A stretch of DNA of 64,000 nucleotides. Source: Paraflavitalea sp. CAU 1676. GTDB lineage: Bacteria > Bacteroidota > Bacteroidia > Chitinophagales > Chitinophagaceae. The DNA is taken from the NCBI RefSeq assembly GCF_029223285.1, contig NZ_JARHUJ010000001.1, forward strand, positions 868,001 to 932,000, in the 5' to 3' direction. A program made the translations under genes and the position numbers. This document shows, in pieces, positions 8,473 through 17,241 of this stretch (positions are counted from its first letter, which is position 1; every line of letters starts with the position of its first letter). The notes beneath the pieces were generated by a model that saw only the letters and a program-made list of their open reading frames with translations, had not been told where the DNA came from and ran no database searches.

Positions 8473-8611
8473 TGACGTCATGGCTTTCGCTGGTTCGCTC
8501 CAGGGCATCCCGCGGTTATCTATCTTGTTCAGCATCAAGGATGCAGGTGGTCTGTGCTTTGCAGCTGCAACCAAATAACCGCTATATTCGTTATTATATA
8601 AATTCAGCAGC

Positions 8612-8980
8612 ATGGCAACAGGTAAAAAGACGGTCGTACTGGGTGCATCAGATAATCCGGCCCGTTACAGTTTTCTGGCGATCAATAAACTCCGGGCGCA
8701 TCAGCATCCTGTTGTGGCTATTGGCCGTAAACAGACACAAGTGGCCGATGTGCCGGTGGTAACAGGACAAAGCCCCGTTGATGATGTAGATACCGTTACA
8801 CTTTACCTGAATCCTACCCATCAAAAGGAGTATTACGATTATATCCTGTCTTTAAATCCCAGGCGCATCATTTTCAATCCCGGCGCCGAAAACGAAGAGT
8901 TGGCTTCGCTTGCTAAAGAGAAGGGTATTCTGCCTATGGAGGCCTGTACACTTGTATTGTTGAGTACTGGTCAGTTTTAG
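8612..8980 (+). CDS. CoA-binding domain protein (YccU-like)
   Basis: The 122-residue protein consists of one CoA_binding_2-type Rossmann domain: KTVVLGASDNPARYSFLAINKL at the start, VDTVTLYLNPTHQKEYYDYI in the middle and RRIIFNPGAENEELASLAKEKGI followed by a conserved-looking EAC near the end. The family resembles the CoA-binding part of succinyl-CoA synthetase. No catalytic activity is established for the stand-alone form. The length is normal for the family. Confidence 0.85.
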   Translation: MATGKKTVVLGASDNPARYSFLAINKLRAHQHPVVAIGRKQTQVADVPVVTGQSPVDDVDTVTLYLNPTHQKEYYDYILSLNPRRIIFNPGAENEELASLAKEKGILPMEACTLVLLSTGQF

Positions 8981-9465
8981 CAGGATCAGGGATGCTTCTC
9001 CTGTTAAGGTCCTTGCTGAGAGAGCCTGTTGTAGTGCAGACTGCGATACTCTTTACAAAATATTTATGCTGCTGTAAAATATCCGCGTTTTAATACCGTT
9101 TTAACATCCTGCCCCCCCATCCGGTACCTGTTGTTGATCGTACCCTTCTATTCAATATCCATCGTTAATTAAACGAACTGTATGAAGAACCTGTACACCA
9201 CCAGTTTCTCATCCTCCCATTTTACTTTACTGATTACTAACCCTGTATTTCGATATAGCCGGATAGCCGGCAGTAACCCGTTTGTAGTGTAACCCAACCC
9301 AATCCATCCCAATCTGCCTTGTGAAAGCGGATGATCCGTATCCTATTCTTTAACCTTATGTCGAGGGGCAACACCACGTGTACCCCAATTGGTAATAGAT
9401 CGTTAATGATGCTCCTTTTTGGAAAAGCAGTGATTTTTCGGTAAATTCGAAAAACCCATTTCGAT
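8981..9465. other. 485-bp intergenic region
   Basis: No convincing gene was found. It holds AT-rich sequence, a 36-codon frame at 9182-9292 without family resemblance, and near its end a Bacteroidota promoter for the next gene. Confidence 0.5.
9418..9449 (+). promoter_or_regulatory. Bacteroidota promoter for the YkuK-like gene
   Basis: TTTG at 9418-9421, a 20-bp spacer and TAAATTCG at 9442-9449, one mismatch from TAnnTTTG. The predicted transcript would have only about 10 nt before the ATG at 9466. Confidence 0.5.
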
Positions 9466-9939
9466 ATGATATGGAGAAAGTTTAACGGCGATCCGCTCGA
9501 TCTACCCATCTTTGATGCTGTTGAAGCAGCCATCAAACGCGAAAGCAACAAAGGCTATCACCTCAAGGTTTGCATTGGTACCGACTCCCAGGTAAAAGGT
9601 TCCGAAACTGAATTTGCTACTGTTATTGTTTTCCTGCGCGAAGGACATGGAGGTTTCATGTTCATACACAACGAGAAAACAAAACAGCAATATTCTATTA
9701 AAGAACGCATGCTGGTTGAGGTTGCCAAGAGTATTGAAATCGCCTATGAGCTATGCAACCTGTTCACACAGTATGATGTGGATATGGAAGTGCATGCAGA
9801 TATCAATACGAACCCGCACTTCAAGAGTAATGATGCGCTGAAAGAAGCGATGGGATATATACTCGGTATGGGCTTTGCCTTTAAGGCCAAACCGGAAGCC
9901 TTCGCCAGTAGTAGCTGCGCCAATAAGGTAGTTAACTAA
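9466..9939 (+). CDS. YkuK-like (DUF458) RNase H-fold protein
   Basis: The 157-residue protein matches the DUF458/YkuK pattern: IGTDSQVKGSETEFATVIVFLREGHGG near residue 40, then VEVAKSIEIAYEL and a central acidic pair in VDMEVHADINTNPHFKSN. The final part reads GMGFAFKAKPEAFASSSCANKVV. The family is related to the RNase H fold; a nuclease role is inferred from fold only and the cellular function is unknown. It is a single-gene unit between a promoter and a strong terminator. Confidence 0.85.
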   Translation: MIWRKFNGDPLDLPIFDAVEAAIKRESNKGYHLKVCIGTDSQVKGSETEFATVIVFLREGHGGFMFIHNEKTKQQYSIKERMLVEVAKSIEIAYELCNLFTQYDVDMEVHADINTNPHFKSNDALKEAMGYILGMGFAFKAKPEAFASSSCANKVVN

Positions 9940-9940
9940 A

Positions 9941-9970
9941 AACCCTCGCTGACATCAACGAGGGTTTTTT
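9941..9970. terminator. Bidirectional intrinsic terminator
   Basis: AACCCTCG, 10-nt loop, CGAGGGTT, then TTTT; A residues precede the stem on the other strand. It lies between the convergent YkuK-like and engB genes and can serve both. Confidence 0.85.
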
Positions 9971-10012
9971 ATTGTACAGTTGTGTTACTTCACAGCTCAG
10001 GGCCTTGTCGCC

Positions 10013-10678
10013 TCATTCCTTTCCTGCTTCTTTCACCGACACATTACACTGTTCGATGAACTGAAGTATTTTGTCTCTACCCATTTTCTTTATCGCACTT
10101 GTAACAAAGCTTTGAGGCAAAAACTGCCAGGTCTTCCGCATGGCATCGAGGAATGATTTTACATTCTTACTCACTTCTTTCTGCGTTTCCTTATCGGCTT
10201 TGGTGAATACAATGCAGAAAGGAAGCTCCCATTCGCCCAGCTGATTGATGAAATCGAGATCTACGCGTTGGGGCTCGTGCCGGCTATCGATCAATACAAA
10301 TATATTGACCAGGGTTTCCCGTTTGCGCAGGTAATTTTCGATCATGGTTTCCCATTGCTTACGCTGCGTTTGGGATACCTTGGCAAATCCATAACCGGGT
10401 AAGTCGACGAGGTACCAGGGGGAGGCTGGCGTTTTACCGGGTACGTATTTGTCCGGCAGGCTTTCCATCTCGAAATGGTTGATGAGCTGGGTTTTGCCCG
10501 GTGAACCGGATGTCTTAGCCAGCTTCTGATTATCACTCAGCATATTGATGAGTGAAGATTTGCCCACATTACTGCGGCCAATGAAAGCATATTCGGGCCG
10601 GTCAGGTTTGGGACACATGGTATAGTCCGGACTGCTGACGAGGTATTTCGCTGTTTTGATGATCATGATGGGCTGCAA
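10013..10678 (-). CDS. engB: Ribosome biogenesis GTP-binding protein YihA/YsxC
   Basis: The 221-residue TRAFAC-class GTPase has G1 GRSNVGKS at residues 34-41, the switch segment TSGSPGKTQLINHF, G3 DLPGYG at 92-97 and G4 TKAD at 159-162. EngB/YsxC is needed for maturation of the large ribosomal subunit in bacteria where it has been studied. The length fits the family. It is transcribed opposite to the YkuK-like gene and diverges from the metallophosphoesterase gene. A second in-frame Met at residue 5 is an alternative start. Confidence 0.95.
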   Translation of the reverse strand: MQPIMIIKTAKYLVSSPDYTMCPKPDRPEYAFIGRSNVGKSSLINMLSDNQKLAKTSGSPGKTQLINHFEMESLPDKYVPGKTPASPWYLVDLPGYGFAKVSQTQRKQWETMIENYLRKRETLVNIFVLIDSRHEPQRVDLDFINQLGEWELPFCIVFTKADKETQKEVSKNVKSFLDAMRKTWQFLPQSFVTSAIKKMGRDKILQFIEQCNVSVKEAGKE

Positions 10679-10847
10679 GATACGAATACCTGATCAATGG
10701 GTTTTCTGCATAGGGGTACCGGTAAAAATGAGGGTATAAAAACAAGCTCCTGCACAAACCGGCAATTAAAGAAATTTAATTGTTAATCGCTTGTATTATA
10801 AGCACTGACTGCCGAGTCGCGGTATCAAAAAGCACTAAATTGGCGGC

Positions 10848-12698
10848 ATGAAAAAGATAACCCTGCTTTGTGGTTTGCTGTGTGCCGTATTTTTATTGGA
10901 AGCACAGATCAAACCATTTCGTTTCATTCACATTACGGATACCCATATCGGCTCGCCCAATGGAAGTGCAGAGGAAGACCTGCGGAGAACCGTAAGCGAT
11001 ATCAATGCCATGAAGGATGTGGCGTTTGTGATACTGACAGGCGATATCACCGAACTGGGTACCAACCGCCAGTTGAAAGTAGCCAAACAGATACTCGATA
11101 GTCTTCAGGTAAAGTATTACATCATTCCCGGCAACCACGACAGTGGCTGGAGCGAAAGCGGTGGGGTAAGTTTTACCACCACCTTCGGGTACGATAAGTT
11201 CATGTTCGATTACAACGGCGTTCGATTTATCGGTTGCGCTTCCGGGCCCTATGTGCGTATGAGCGATGGACATATTCCCCGCAATGCCGTGGTTTGGCTC
11301 GATGAGGTATTGAAGAAGACCGATAAAAATCAGCCCATCATATTTGCCAACCATTACCCCCTCGACAATGGATTGGATAACTGGTACGAAGCGATCGACC
11401 GCTTAAAGCAATACAACACCATCCTGGCGATCTGCGGTCATGGGCATAACAACCACGCCATGAACTTCGAAGATATCCCTGCGGTCATGGGACGCTCCAA
11501 CCTGCGGGCAAAAGATCCGGTGGGAGGTTACAGCCTTGTAGATGTGCGTACCGATTCCATTATCTATACCGAGCGCAGACCAGGTACCGGCTACGAAAGA
11601 ACCTGGAACAGGGTAGCCATTAAGTCGCACGACTATGCCCATCCTGCCAAAACATTCGATAGACCCAATTATGAAGTCAATAAGCAATATGCACAGGTAA
11701 AAGCCGCCTGGACCTATAGTTCCAATGCCAATGTGATCTCTACGCCGGCGGTATATAATGAGTCCGTCATCTTTGGCAACCAGAACGGAGAGGTAGTGGC
11801 CGTTTCGCTGAAGAACGGTAAACGTCAATGGTCATTCTCCACCAATGGTTCGGTATTCTCTTCACCTGCTGTACAAGGCGATAGGGTAGTGTTGGGCTCG
11901 GGCGATGGCAAGGTCTATTGCCTCAATGCAAAGAATGGCAAACAGCTGTGGTCCTATACGGCCGAGGCGGCCGTGCTAGGCTGCCCGCTCATTGCCGGCG
12001 ATACCGTATTTATTGGCGGCAGCGATCATTCGTTCATGGCCCTTGGGCTCAACGATGGACAGGTGCGGTGGAAGTTCAGTGAGCTGGAAGGGCCCGTGGT
12101 AAGCACGCCGCTCTTGTACGAAGGCCGGATCGTCTTCGGCGCGTGGGACAGGAACCTGTATGCACTCGACCGCAATGATGGTAAGTTGCTGTGGAAATGG
12201 AACAACGGATCTTCTGTTATCAATTTTTCGCCGGCATCATGTATCCCGGTGGCTGTAAACGGTGTCGTATATGTAGTAGCTCCCGATAGAACGATCTCCG
12301 CTATCGACGCGCAAAGTGGCGCCACCCTATGGCGCAATAAAGAAACCCGCGTGCGTGAGTCGATCGGCATCTCGAGCGACGGTAAATGGATCTATGGTAA
12401 AACAATGCAGGATACGGTCGTAGCTTACGCCGCGAGTAGTGAGGCACAAAGTCCGGCATGGGTCATGAACGCCGGCTTTGGATACGAGCATGTGCCTTCG
12501 ATGCTGATCGAGAAAGACGGGCAGGTATTCTTCGGCACCCGCAGCGGCGTGGTCTATGCCATCGATCCACAGAACCGTAAAGTCGTGTGGGCCCACAAGA
12601 TCGATAACTCGATGGTGAATACGGTAAGAGTATTGAGTGGTAAACGCATCATCGCCTCCACCATGGATGGCAAGGTTGCCCTGCTGGAGGTTCGGTAA
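10848..12698 (+). CDS. Secreted metallophosphoesterase fused to PQQ-like beta-propeller
   Basis: The 616-residue protein has a signal peptide (residues 1-20, ending LEAQ). A calcineurin-like metallophosphoesterase domain follows with DTH at 31-33, GD at 65-66, GNHD at 95-98, NHYP near 170 and GHGHNNH near 196-203, so all metal-binding motifs are present. From about residue 280 a PQQ-type beta-propeller follows, with repeated blades such as ALDRNDGKLLWKWNN and AIDPQNRKVVWAHK. The protein is probably periplasmic or surface-exposed and may hydrolyse a phosphodiester or phosphomonoester, with the propeller as a binding platform. The substrate is unknown. Confidence 0.9.
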   Translation: MKKITLLCGLLCAVFLLEAQIKPFRFIHITDTHIGSPNGSAEEDLRRTVSDINAMKDVAFVILTGDITELGTNRQLKVAKQILDSLQVKYYIIPGNHDSGWSESGGVSFTTTFGYDKFMFDYNGVRFIGCASGPYVRMSDGHIPRNAVVWLDEVLKKTDKNQPIIFANHYPLDNGLDNWYEAIDRLKQYNTILAICGHGHNNHAMNFEDIPAVMGRSNLRAKDPVGGYSLVDVRTDSIIYTERRPGTGYERTWNRVAIKSHDYAHPAKTFDRPNYEVNKQYAQVKAAWTYSSNANVISTPAVYNESVIFGNQNGEVVAVSLKNGKRQWSFSTNGSVFSSPAVQGDRVVLGSGDGKVYCLNAKNGKQLWSYTAEAAVLGCPLIAGDTVFIGGSDHSFMALGLNDGQVRWKFSELEGPVVSTPLLYEGRIVFGAWDRNLYALDRNDGKLLWKWNNGSSVINFSPASCIPVAVNGVVYVVAPDRTISAIDAQSGATLWRNKETRVRESIGISSDGKWIYGKTMQDTVVAYAASSEAQSPAWVMNAGFGYEHVPSMLIEKDGQVFFGTRSGVVYAIDPQNRKVVWAHKIDNSMVNTVRVLSGKRIIASTMDGKVALLEVR

Positions 12699-12781
12699 TT
12701 GGACTGTACATGCATCAACAGCAGAACCTTATTGATGATCCGGGAAAAAAGCAGAAGATCCGGAAAATAGCGATGCTAAGT

Positions 12782-12823
12782 AAAAAGCTCCCCAAACGCA
12801 GAACGCGTTTGGGGAGCTTTTTT
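12782..12823. terminator. Strong bidirectional terminator
   Basis: AAAAAGCTCCCCAAACGC at 12782-12799, loop AGAAC, then a perfect complementary arm to 12822 ending in a T-run. It separates the convergent metallophosphoesterase and small secreted protein genes. Confidence 0.92.
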
Positions 12824-12858
12824 AATGTATCAGGCCGGGCAATGATAGTAGTGTTGGA

Positions 12859-13206
12859 TCAATCGCAATCGGTGGCTAATTCGCCATCCCAGGAGGCTAT
12901 ACGTGTGCCCACAATGGGATCGGTGAAGTAGACGAAAAAGCCGGTTGCATACAAGGTGCTGCCCACGTTGTAAATGGTGGAATTGGCCGAATACCCGGTT
13001 ACAGGATACGAACCCAGTGCGTCGTGCACGCCAACACCTACAATGCGGGCGGTACTGGGGTTGTAAGACACGTTGACGGTAACACCGGTTTCAAAGCATC
13101 CGCTGTAAACGATGAACTTTTGTGAGGAAGATGTTTGCTGGTGACTGGTAAATGATGAAAAGGTAAGTAGGAGCAACAGGGTTGCCAGTAGATGTCTCAG
13201 TTTCAT
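12859..13206 (-). CDS. Small secreted protein, function unknown
   Basis: The 115-residue protein begins with a signal peptide (LRHLLATLLLLLTFSSFTS) and continues as a short, beta-rich, Gly/Ser/Thr/Val-rich mature region of about 90 residues. Two Cys are present, one in YSGCFET and one in the C-terminal ATDCD, which could form a disulphide in the periplasm. I recognise no family. It has its own terminator downstream and lies between that and the pdhC terminator, so it is probably monocistronic. Confidence 0.7.
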   Translation of the reverse strand: MKLRHLLATLLLLLTFSSFTSHQQTSSSQKFIVYSGCFETGVTVNVSYNPSTARIVGVGVHDALGSYPVTGYSANSTIYNVGSTLYATGFFVYFTDPIVGTRIASWDGELATDCD

Positions 13207-13291
13207 AATGAAAGGTTTAATGATCAGAAAATGGGGCCCGGCCCCATACCCCCAATTTAATCATTTTGGGGCTAGGGCAGGATAGAAATAA

Positions 13292-13318
13292 AAATCCCAC
13301 CGTATTGCGGTGGGATTT
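13292..13318 (-). terminator. Terminator downstream of the E2 gene
   Basis: AAATCCCACCG (13292-13302) pairs with CGGTGGGATTT (13308-13318) across a 5-nt loop. Read on the minus strand it follows the pyruvate dehydrogenase E2 stop and is followed by a T-rich stretch. Confidence 0.8.
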
Positions 13319-13340
13319 CCATGTATGCTGAATGCACAGG

Positions 13341-15002
13341 TTATACGAGCATGGTGAGCGGCTCTTCCAGTAAGCCTTGCAGGGTTTGCAGGAAGGCGGC
13401 GCCGGTAGCACCATCTGCCACGCGGTGGTCGCAGGTGAGTGTTACCTTCATGACGTTGCCGATCACGATCTGTCCGTTCTTCACAACAGGCACCTGGTTG
13501 ATGGCGCCGATCGCGAGGATACAGGACGCAGGAGGGTTGATGATGGCAGTGAATTCTTCAATGCCAAACATACCCAGGTTAGAGATGGTAAAGGTGTTGC
13601 CTTCCCATTCGGCTGGTTGTAATTTTTTGGCTTTGGCACGCGTAGCGTAGTCTTTCACTTCACCGGCGATCTGCGACAGAGACTTAAGGTCTGCAAAACG
13701 CACTACAGGTACCAGTAATCCTTCTTCTACTGCAACGGCTACGCCGATGCTTACGTGGTGGTTAACGCGGATGGTGTCGCCTTGCCAGCTACTGTTGATG
13801 GCAGGGTGTTTCTTCAGCGCCAGGGCGCATGCTTTCAGCACCATGTCATTGAAGGATATTTTGTTGGTAGCGATTTCATTGAGCTTGGCACGGCTGGCAA
13901 CTGCCTTGTCCATGTTGATCTCCATGGTGAGGTAGAACTCAGGCGCAGAGAACTTCACATCTGCCAGGCGACGGGCGATCACTTTGCGCATTTGCGAAAC
14001 CGGTATGTCGTCATAGCTTACCTGACCGGCAACCGCAGGCTGTGCAGGAGCAGCAGCACCATCTTGTTTAGCAGCAGGGGCAGCTGTAGCAGCACCTGGT
14101 TTGAAATCGTCCACATCTTTCTTCACGATACGGCCACCATCACCGGAACCAGCAACCTGGTTGATGTCGATGCCTTTTTCGCTGGCGAGTTTGCGGGCGA
14201 GCGGAGAAGCTTTTACGCGACCATTTTCGGTAGTAGCGGCAGCGGGCTGAGCGGTAGCAGCAGCGGCAGGTTGTGCAGCAGGTGCCGCCTGAGCTGGTGC
14301 CTGGGCAGGTTGACTGCTGGTAGCAGCAACAGCGCCACCACCTTTGGAGGCAGCAACGATCTTGTCAACATCTACTTTTCCTTCTTCACCAATGATGCAA
14401 AGCAGGGCATTTACGGGCACCTTATCGCCTTGCTTGGCGCCAACATATAATAATTTACCAGTTTTGTAGCTTTCGAGTTCCATGGTAGCCTTGTCGGTCT
14501 CCACATCGGCGAGCAGGTCGCCTTTGTTAACCTGGTCTCCTACCTTCTTATGCCAGGTGGCTATAACGCCTTCGGTCATGGTATCGCTCAAACGGGGCAT
14601 CAGGATCACTTCCTGCATATTCGCCAGGTCGAGAGCCGGTGCGGCTGCTGCTGCAGGTTGGGCAGGAGCGGCAGCTGGTTGTGCTGCTGCTTCTTGTTTG
14701 GGAGCCTCTGCTTTGGGGGCAGCGGCTGCTCCGCCACCGGAAATGAGAGAGCTGATGTCTTCTCCGGGAGCACCGATGATAGCCAGCAGGTCATTGACCT
14801 GGAGTTTACCACCTTTATCTGTACCGATATGTAAAAGGGTGCCATCTTTATAACTTTCCAGCTCCATGGTAGCTTTGTCTGTCTCAACTTCCGCTAACAA
14901 ATCGCCTTTCTTGACGGGATCCCCTACCTTTTTATGCCAGGCCGCAATCACGCCTTCAGTCATGGTGTCACTCAGGCGGGGCATTAAGATCACTTCAGCC
15001 AT
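13341..15002 (-). CDS. pdhC: Pyruvate dehydrogenase complex dihydrolipoamide acetyltransferase (E2)
   Basis: The 553-residue protein has two lipoyl domains, at about residues 1-80 and 129-205, each with the ETDKATMELES lipoylation motif (Lys43 and Lys171). Ala/Pro/Gln-rich linkers follow, then a peripheral-subunit-binding domain near 262-300 (VKASPLARKLASEKGIDINQV) and a catalytic acyltransferase domain from about 325 ending with DHRVADG, with catalytic His526 and Asp530. It transfers acetyl groups to CoA in the pyruvate dehydrogenase complex. E1 and E3 genes are not adjacent. The two lipoyl domains are nearly identical, indicating internal duplication. Confidence 0.94.
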   Translation of the reverse strand: MAEVILMPRLSDTMTEGVIAAWHKKVGDPVKKGDLLAEVETDKATMELESYKDGTLLHIGTDKGGKLQVNDLLAIIGAPGEDISSLISGGGAAAAPKAEAPKQEAAAQPAAAPAQPAAAAAPALDLANMQEVILMPRLSDTMTEGVIATWHKKVGDQVNKGDLLADVETDKATMELESYKTGKLLYVGAKQGDKVPVNALLCIIGEEGKVDVDKIVAASKGGGAVAATSSQPAQAPAQAAPAAQPAAAATAQPAAATTENGRVKASPLARKLASEKGIDINQVAGSGDGGRIVKKDVDDFKPGAATAAPAAKQDGAAAPAQPAVAGQVSYDDIPVSQMRKVIARRLADVKFSAPEFYLTMEINMDKAVASRAKLNEIATNKISFNDMVLKACALALKKHPAINSSWQGDTIRVNHHVSIGVAVAVEEGLLVPVVRFADLKSLSQIAGEVKDYATRAKAKKLQPAEWEGNTFTISNLGMFGIEEFTAIINPPASCILAIGAINQVPVVKNGQIVIGNVMKVTLTCDHRVADGATGAAFLQTLQGLLEEPLTMLV

Positions 15003-15087
15003 AATCTTTATTAATAATTTGAAAGTTAATACGTCAGGTTGCTAATTGAGGGCCGAAATTACGGCAAAAACAGGAATATGCAATAGA

Positions 15088-15115
15088 AAAGGGCAAGCTG
15101 TCAAACTTGCCCTTT
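15088..15115 (-). terminator. Terminator downstream of dnaX
   Basis: AAAGGGCAAG and CTTGCCCTTT flank an 8-nt loop; on the minus strand the stem is followed by TTTTC. It lies between the dnaX stop and the E2 start and separates the two transcripts. Confidence 0.8.
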
Positions 15116-15138
15116 CATGCTGTATATGAGGCTTTTCC

Positions 15139-17022
15139 TTAATTGTCTACTTCCAGCTTGAGGCGGTCGCGCAGCTCTTTTACGAGCGGATAATGGTCGA
15201 TAATATGCTGGTATTTTTCCTTCAGGGTAGCCGGCTTTTCGGTAGGCTCCAGGATCAACACGGCACTTTCGCTCACCGTGATCACGAACATCAGCTGACG
15301 GTTGTTGAACACCTGCTGTAGATACTCGCTCAGAATGCGGCGTTCACCTTCAATGAACTTCTGCTCGAGGTTGTTATTGGTTTGAACCTCAAAGTTTTGG
15401 TGATCCTTGATGATCAGGTTGGCCATCAGGAACGACTGGTTGGCTGGGTTCTTATTGTCTTTCAATTGCTGGGCAAACTGCTGCCAGGCTTCGTGCAGTC
15501 TCATCTCGCTAAGCGGGATGGCAGCACCGGCACTTTCGATGGGCTTGCCTATGAATTGTTTCTTGATAGAGTTGAGCGATCCCACTTTGCCTACCGTCGT
15601 TTCGGGTTTGGGCTGATTGGTAGCGCCAACGGGAGGCACTTTGGGTAAGGTGGAAGGCTGGCCGGTTGTAGCGGGCTGCTGGGCTACCGGGCGTTGGGCA
15701 TTGCCCGCTTCTTTGGTTTCAATGATCAGTTTGGCTTCCTGGTTGCCCGTTGGCTTGGGCTGGGCGGTAGGAGGGGCGGTATCGCCACCGGGCTTCTGGG
15801 CTGCACCAGCAGGGCTTTTACCGGTCTTTGACTCCACAATGGGGTTCAGATTGCGGAAAGCCACTGGTTTTGCTTCATCAATCAGTTTTTTTTTACTCAG
15901 CCCATCGCTGCCGGAAGCCAGGTCTACCGCTTGCTGCAGGTAGGTGAGTTTGATGAGCGCCAGCTCTACATGCAGGCGTTTATTGCGGGCTCCTTTATAG
16001 TTGAGTTCCGTTTCGTTTAATATGTTCAAAGCGCTGATAAGGTAAGCCACCGATACCTGTTTGGAAGTGGCAATGTAGCGGTCTTTGAAGCTTTCCACCA
16101 CCTGTAGCAGGTTGGCGACCTTTTCGTCCTTGCAGACCAACAGGTTGCGGAGAAATTCGGCAAAACCATTCAACACCATATCGCCTTCAAATCCTTTGCG
16201 GTCGATGTCATCGTACAACAACATCGCGCCTCCCAGGTCCTGCTGTTGCATGCACAGCATCAACTTGAAATAATAGTCGGCGTCGAGGATGTTCAGGTGC
16301 TCGAGCGTATTATGATAGCTTACCACACCGTTGGTAAAGCTCACGATCTTATCCATGATACTGAGGGCGTCGCGCATACAACCTTCGCTCTTCTGGGCGA
16401 TCAGGTGCAGGGCGGCTTTCTCGGCATTGATCTCTTCTTTTTTGCAGATGTCTTGCAGGTGTTCAACCGTATCGTTGGGAGTGATGCGCTTGAAATCGAA
16501 GATCTGGCATCGGCTCAATATGGTGGGAAGGATCTTGTGCTTTTCGGTGGTAGCGAGGATAAAGATGGCATAAGGCGGCGGCTCTTCCAGTGTTTTAAGG
16601 AACGCGTTGAAGGCCGACGAACTGAGCATGTGCACCTCATCGATGATATACACCTTGTACCGGCCGGCCTGGGGGGCAAAACGCACCTGCTCTACCAGGG
16701 TCCGGATGTCATCGACCGAGTTGTTGCTCGCCGCATCGAGTTCGTGGATGTTCATGGAAATGCCATCGTTGAACGACTGGCAGGAGTGGCATTCGTTGCA
16801 AGCCTCGCCCTCCGGCGTGGCACGCTCGCAGTTGATGGTCTTGGCAAGGATACGGGCACAGGTGGTTTTACCCACTCCCCGCGGACCACAAAACAGGAAG
16901 GCATGCGCCAACTGCTGGTTCTTGATCGCGTTCTTCAGGGTAGTAGTGATATGTCCCTGTCCTACAACAGTGTCGAAAGTCTGTGGCCGGTATTTTCTTG
17001 CTGAAACAATAAACTTATCCAT
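15139..17022 (-). CDS. dnaX: DNA polymerase III subunit gamma/tau
   Basis: The 627-residue clamp-loader ATPase has Walker A GPRGVGKT at residues 46-53, the zinc-binding cysteines C65, C75, C78 and C81, Walker B IIDEVHML near 125, and the sensor-1 and arginine-finger region ATTEKHKILPTILSRCQ. Domain III and a Pro/Gln-rich linker at about 390-500 are followed by a tau-like C-terminal domain. It loads the sliding clamp during replication. No slippery A-tract suggesting programmed frameshifting to a gamma form was noticed. The start is ATG, 18 bp downstream of a matching -7 element on the same strand. Confidence 0.95.
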   Translation of the reverse strand: MDKFIVSARKYRPQTFDTVVGQGHITTTLKNAIKNQQLAHAFLFCGPRGVGKTTCARILAKTINCERATPEGEACNECHSCQSFNDGISMNIHELDAASNNSVDDIRTLVEQVRFAPQAGRYKVYIIDEVHMLSSSAFNAFLKTLEEPPPYAIFILATTEKHKILPTILSRCQIFDFKRITPNDTVEHLQDICKKEEINAEKAALHLIAQKSEGCMRDALSIMDKIVSFTNGVVSYHNTLEHLNILDADYYFKLMLCMQQQDLGGAMLLYDDIDRKGFEGDMVLNGFAEFLRNLLVCKDEKVANLLQVVESFKDRYIATSKQVSVAYLISALNILNETELNYKGARNKRLHVELALIKLTYLQQAVDLASGSDGLSKKKLIDEAKPVAFRNLNPIVESKTGKSPAGAAQKPGGDTAPPTAQPKPTGNQEAKLIIETKEAGNAQRPVAQQPATTGQPSTLPKVPPVGATNQPKPETTVGKVGSLNSIKKQFIGKPIESAGAAIPLSEMRLHEAWQQFAQQLKDNKNPANQSFLMANLIIKDHQNFEVQTNNNLEQKFIEGERRILSEYLQQVFNNRQLMFVITVSESAVLILEPTEKPATLKEKYQHIIDHYPLVKELRDRLKLEVDN

Positions 17023-17039
17023 GAATGTACCTCTTGCGG

Positions 17040-17070
17040 CAAATGTAAGTAAATAACAGGGGCTTCCGAA
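17040..17070 (-). promoter_or_regulatory. Bacteroidota promoter for dnaX
   Basis: On the minus strand TACATTTG (17047-17040) matches TAnnTTTG exactly and lies 19 bp after TTCG (17070-17067), a near match to the -33 TTTG. The start codon follows 18 bp downstream of the element. Confidence 0.55.
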
Positions 17071-17192
17071 CAGGTTTAGGCCTGCCCACGCGGGTCGTGG
17101 GTTTGATGGGAAGAACTTGTGGAATAATGCGATAGCGCACCACCTTCCATCCGTTCAAATCCCCAGCCCCTTCAAAAAATATAGTGGTAGAA

Positions 17193-17223
17193 TTTGGAAA
17201 CTTAACAGTGTTAAGTATATTTG
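17193..17223 (+). promoter_or_regulatory. Bacteroidota promoter for the TetR gene
   Basis: TTTG at 17193-17196, a 19-bp spacer and a perfect TATATTTG (17216-17223). The spacer is almost filled by the palindrome at 17201-17215, so a repressor bound there would block RNA polymerase. Confidence 0.75.
17201..17215. promoter_or_regulatory. Palindromic TetR-type operator
   Basis: CTTAACA G TGTTAAG is a perfect 7-1-7 palindrome between the -33 and -7 elements of the tetR promoter, fitting autoregulation. A near copy is found before tolC. Confidence 0.7.
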
Positions 17224-17241
17224 TGTCGTTAATCAGAATAT

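Noticed and set aside
9182..9292. 36-codon frame in the 8981-9465 gap
   Set aside because: No recognisable domain or clear membrane segment, and no promoter or ribosome-binding site was seen in front of it.
13755..14450. Long plus-strand frames opposite the E2 gene
   Set aside because: The minus-strand E2 gene has full catalytic and lipoyl motifs; the opposite frames have no recognisable domain.
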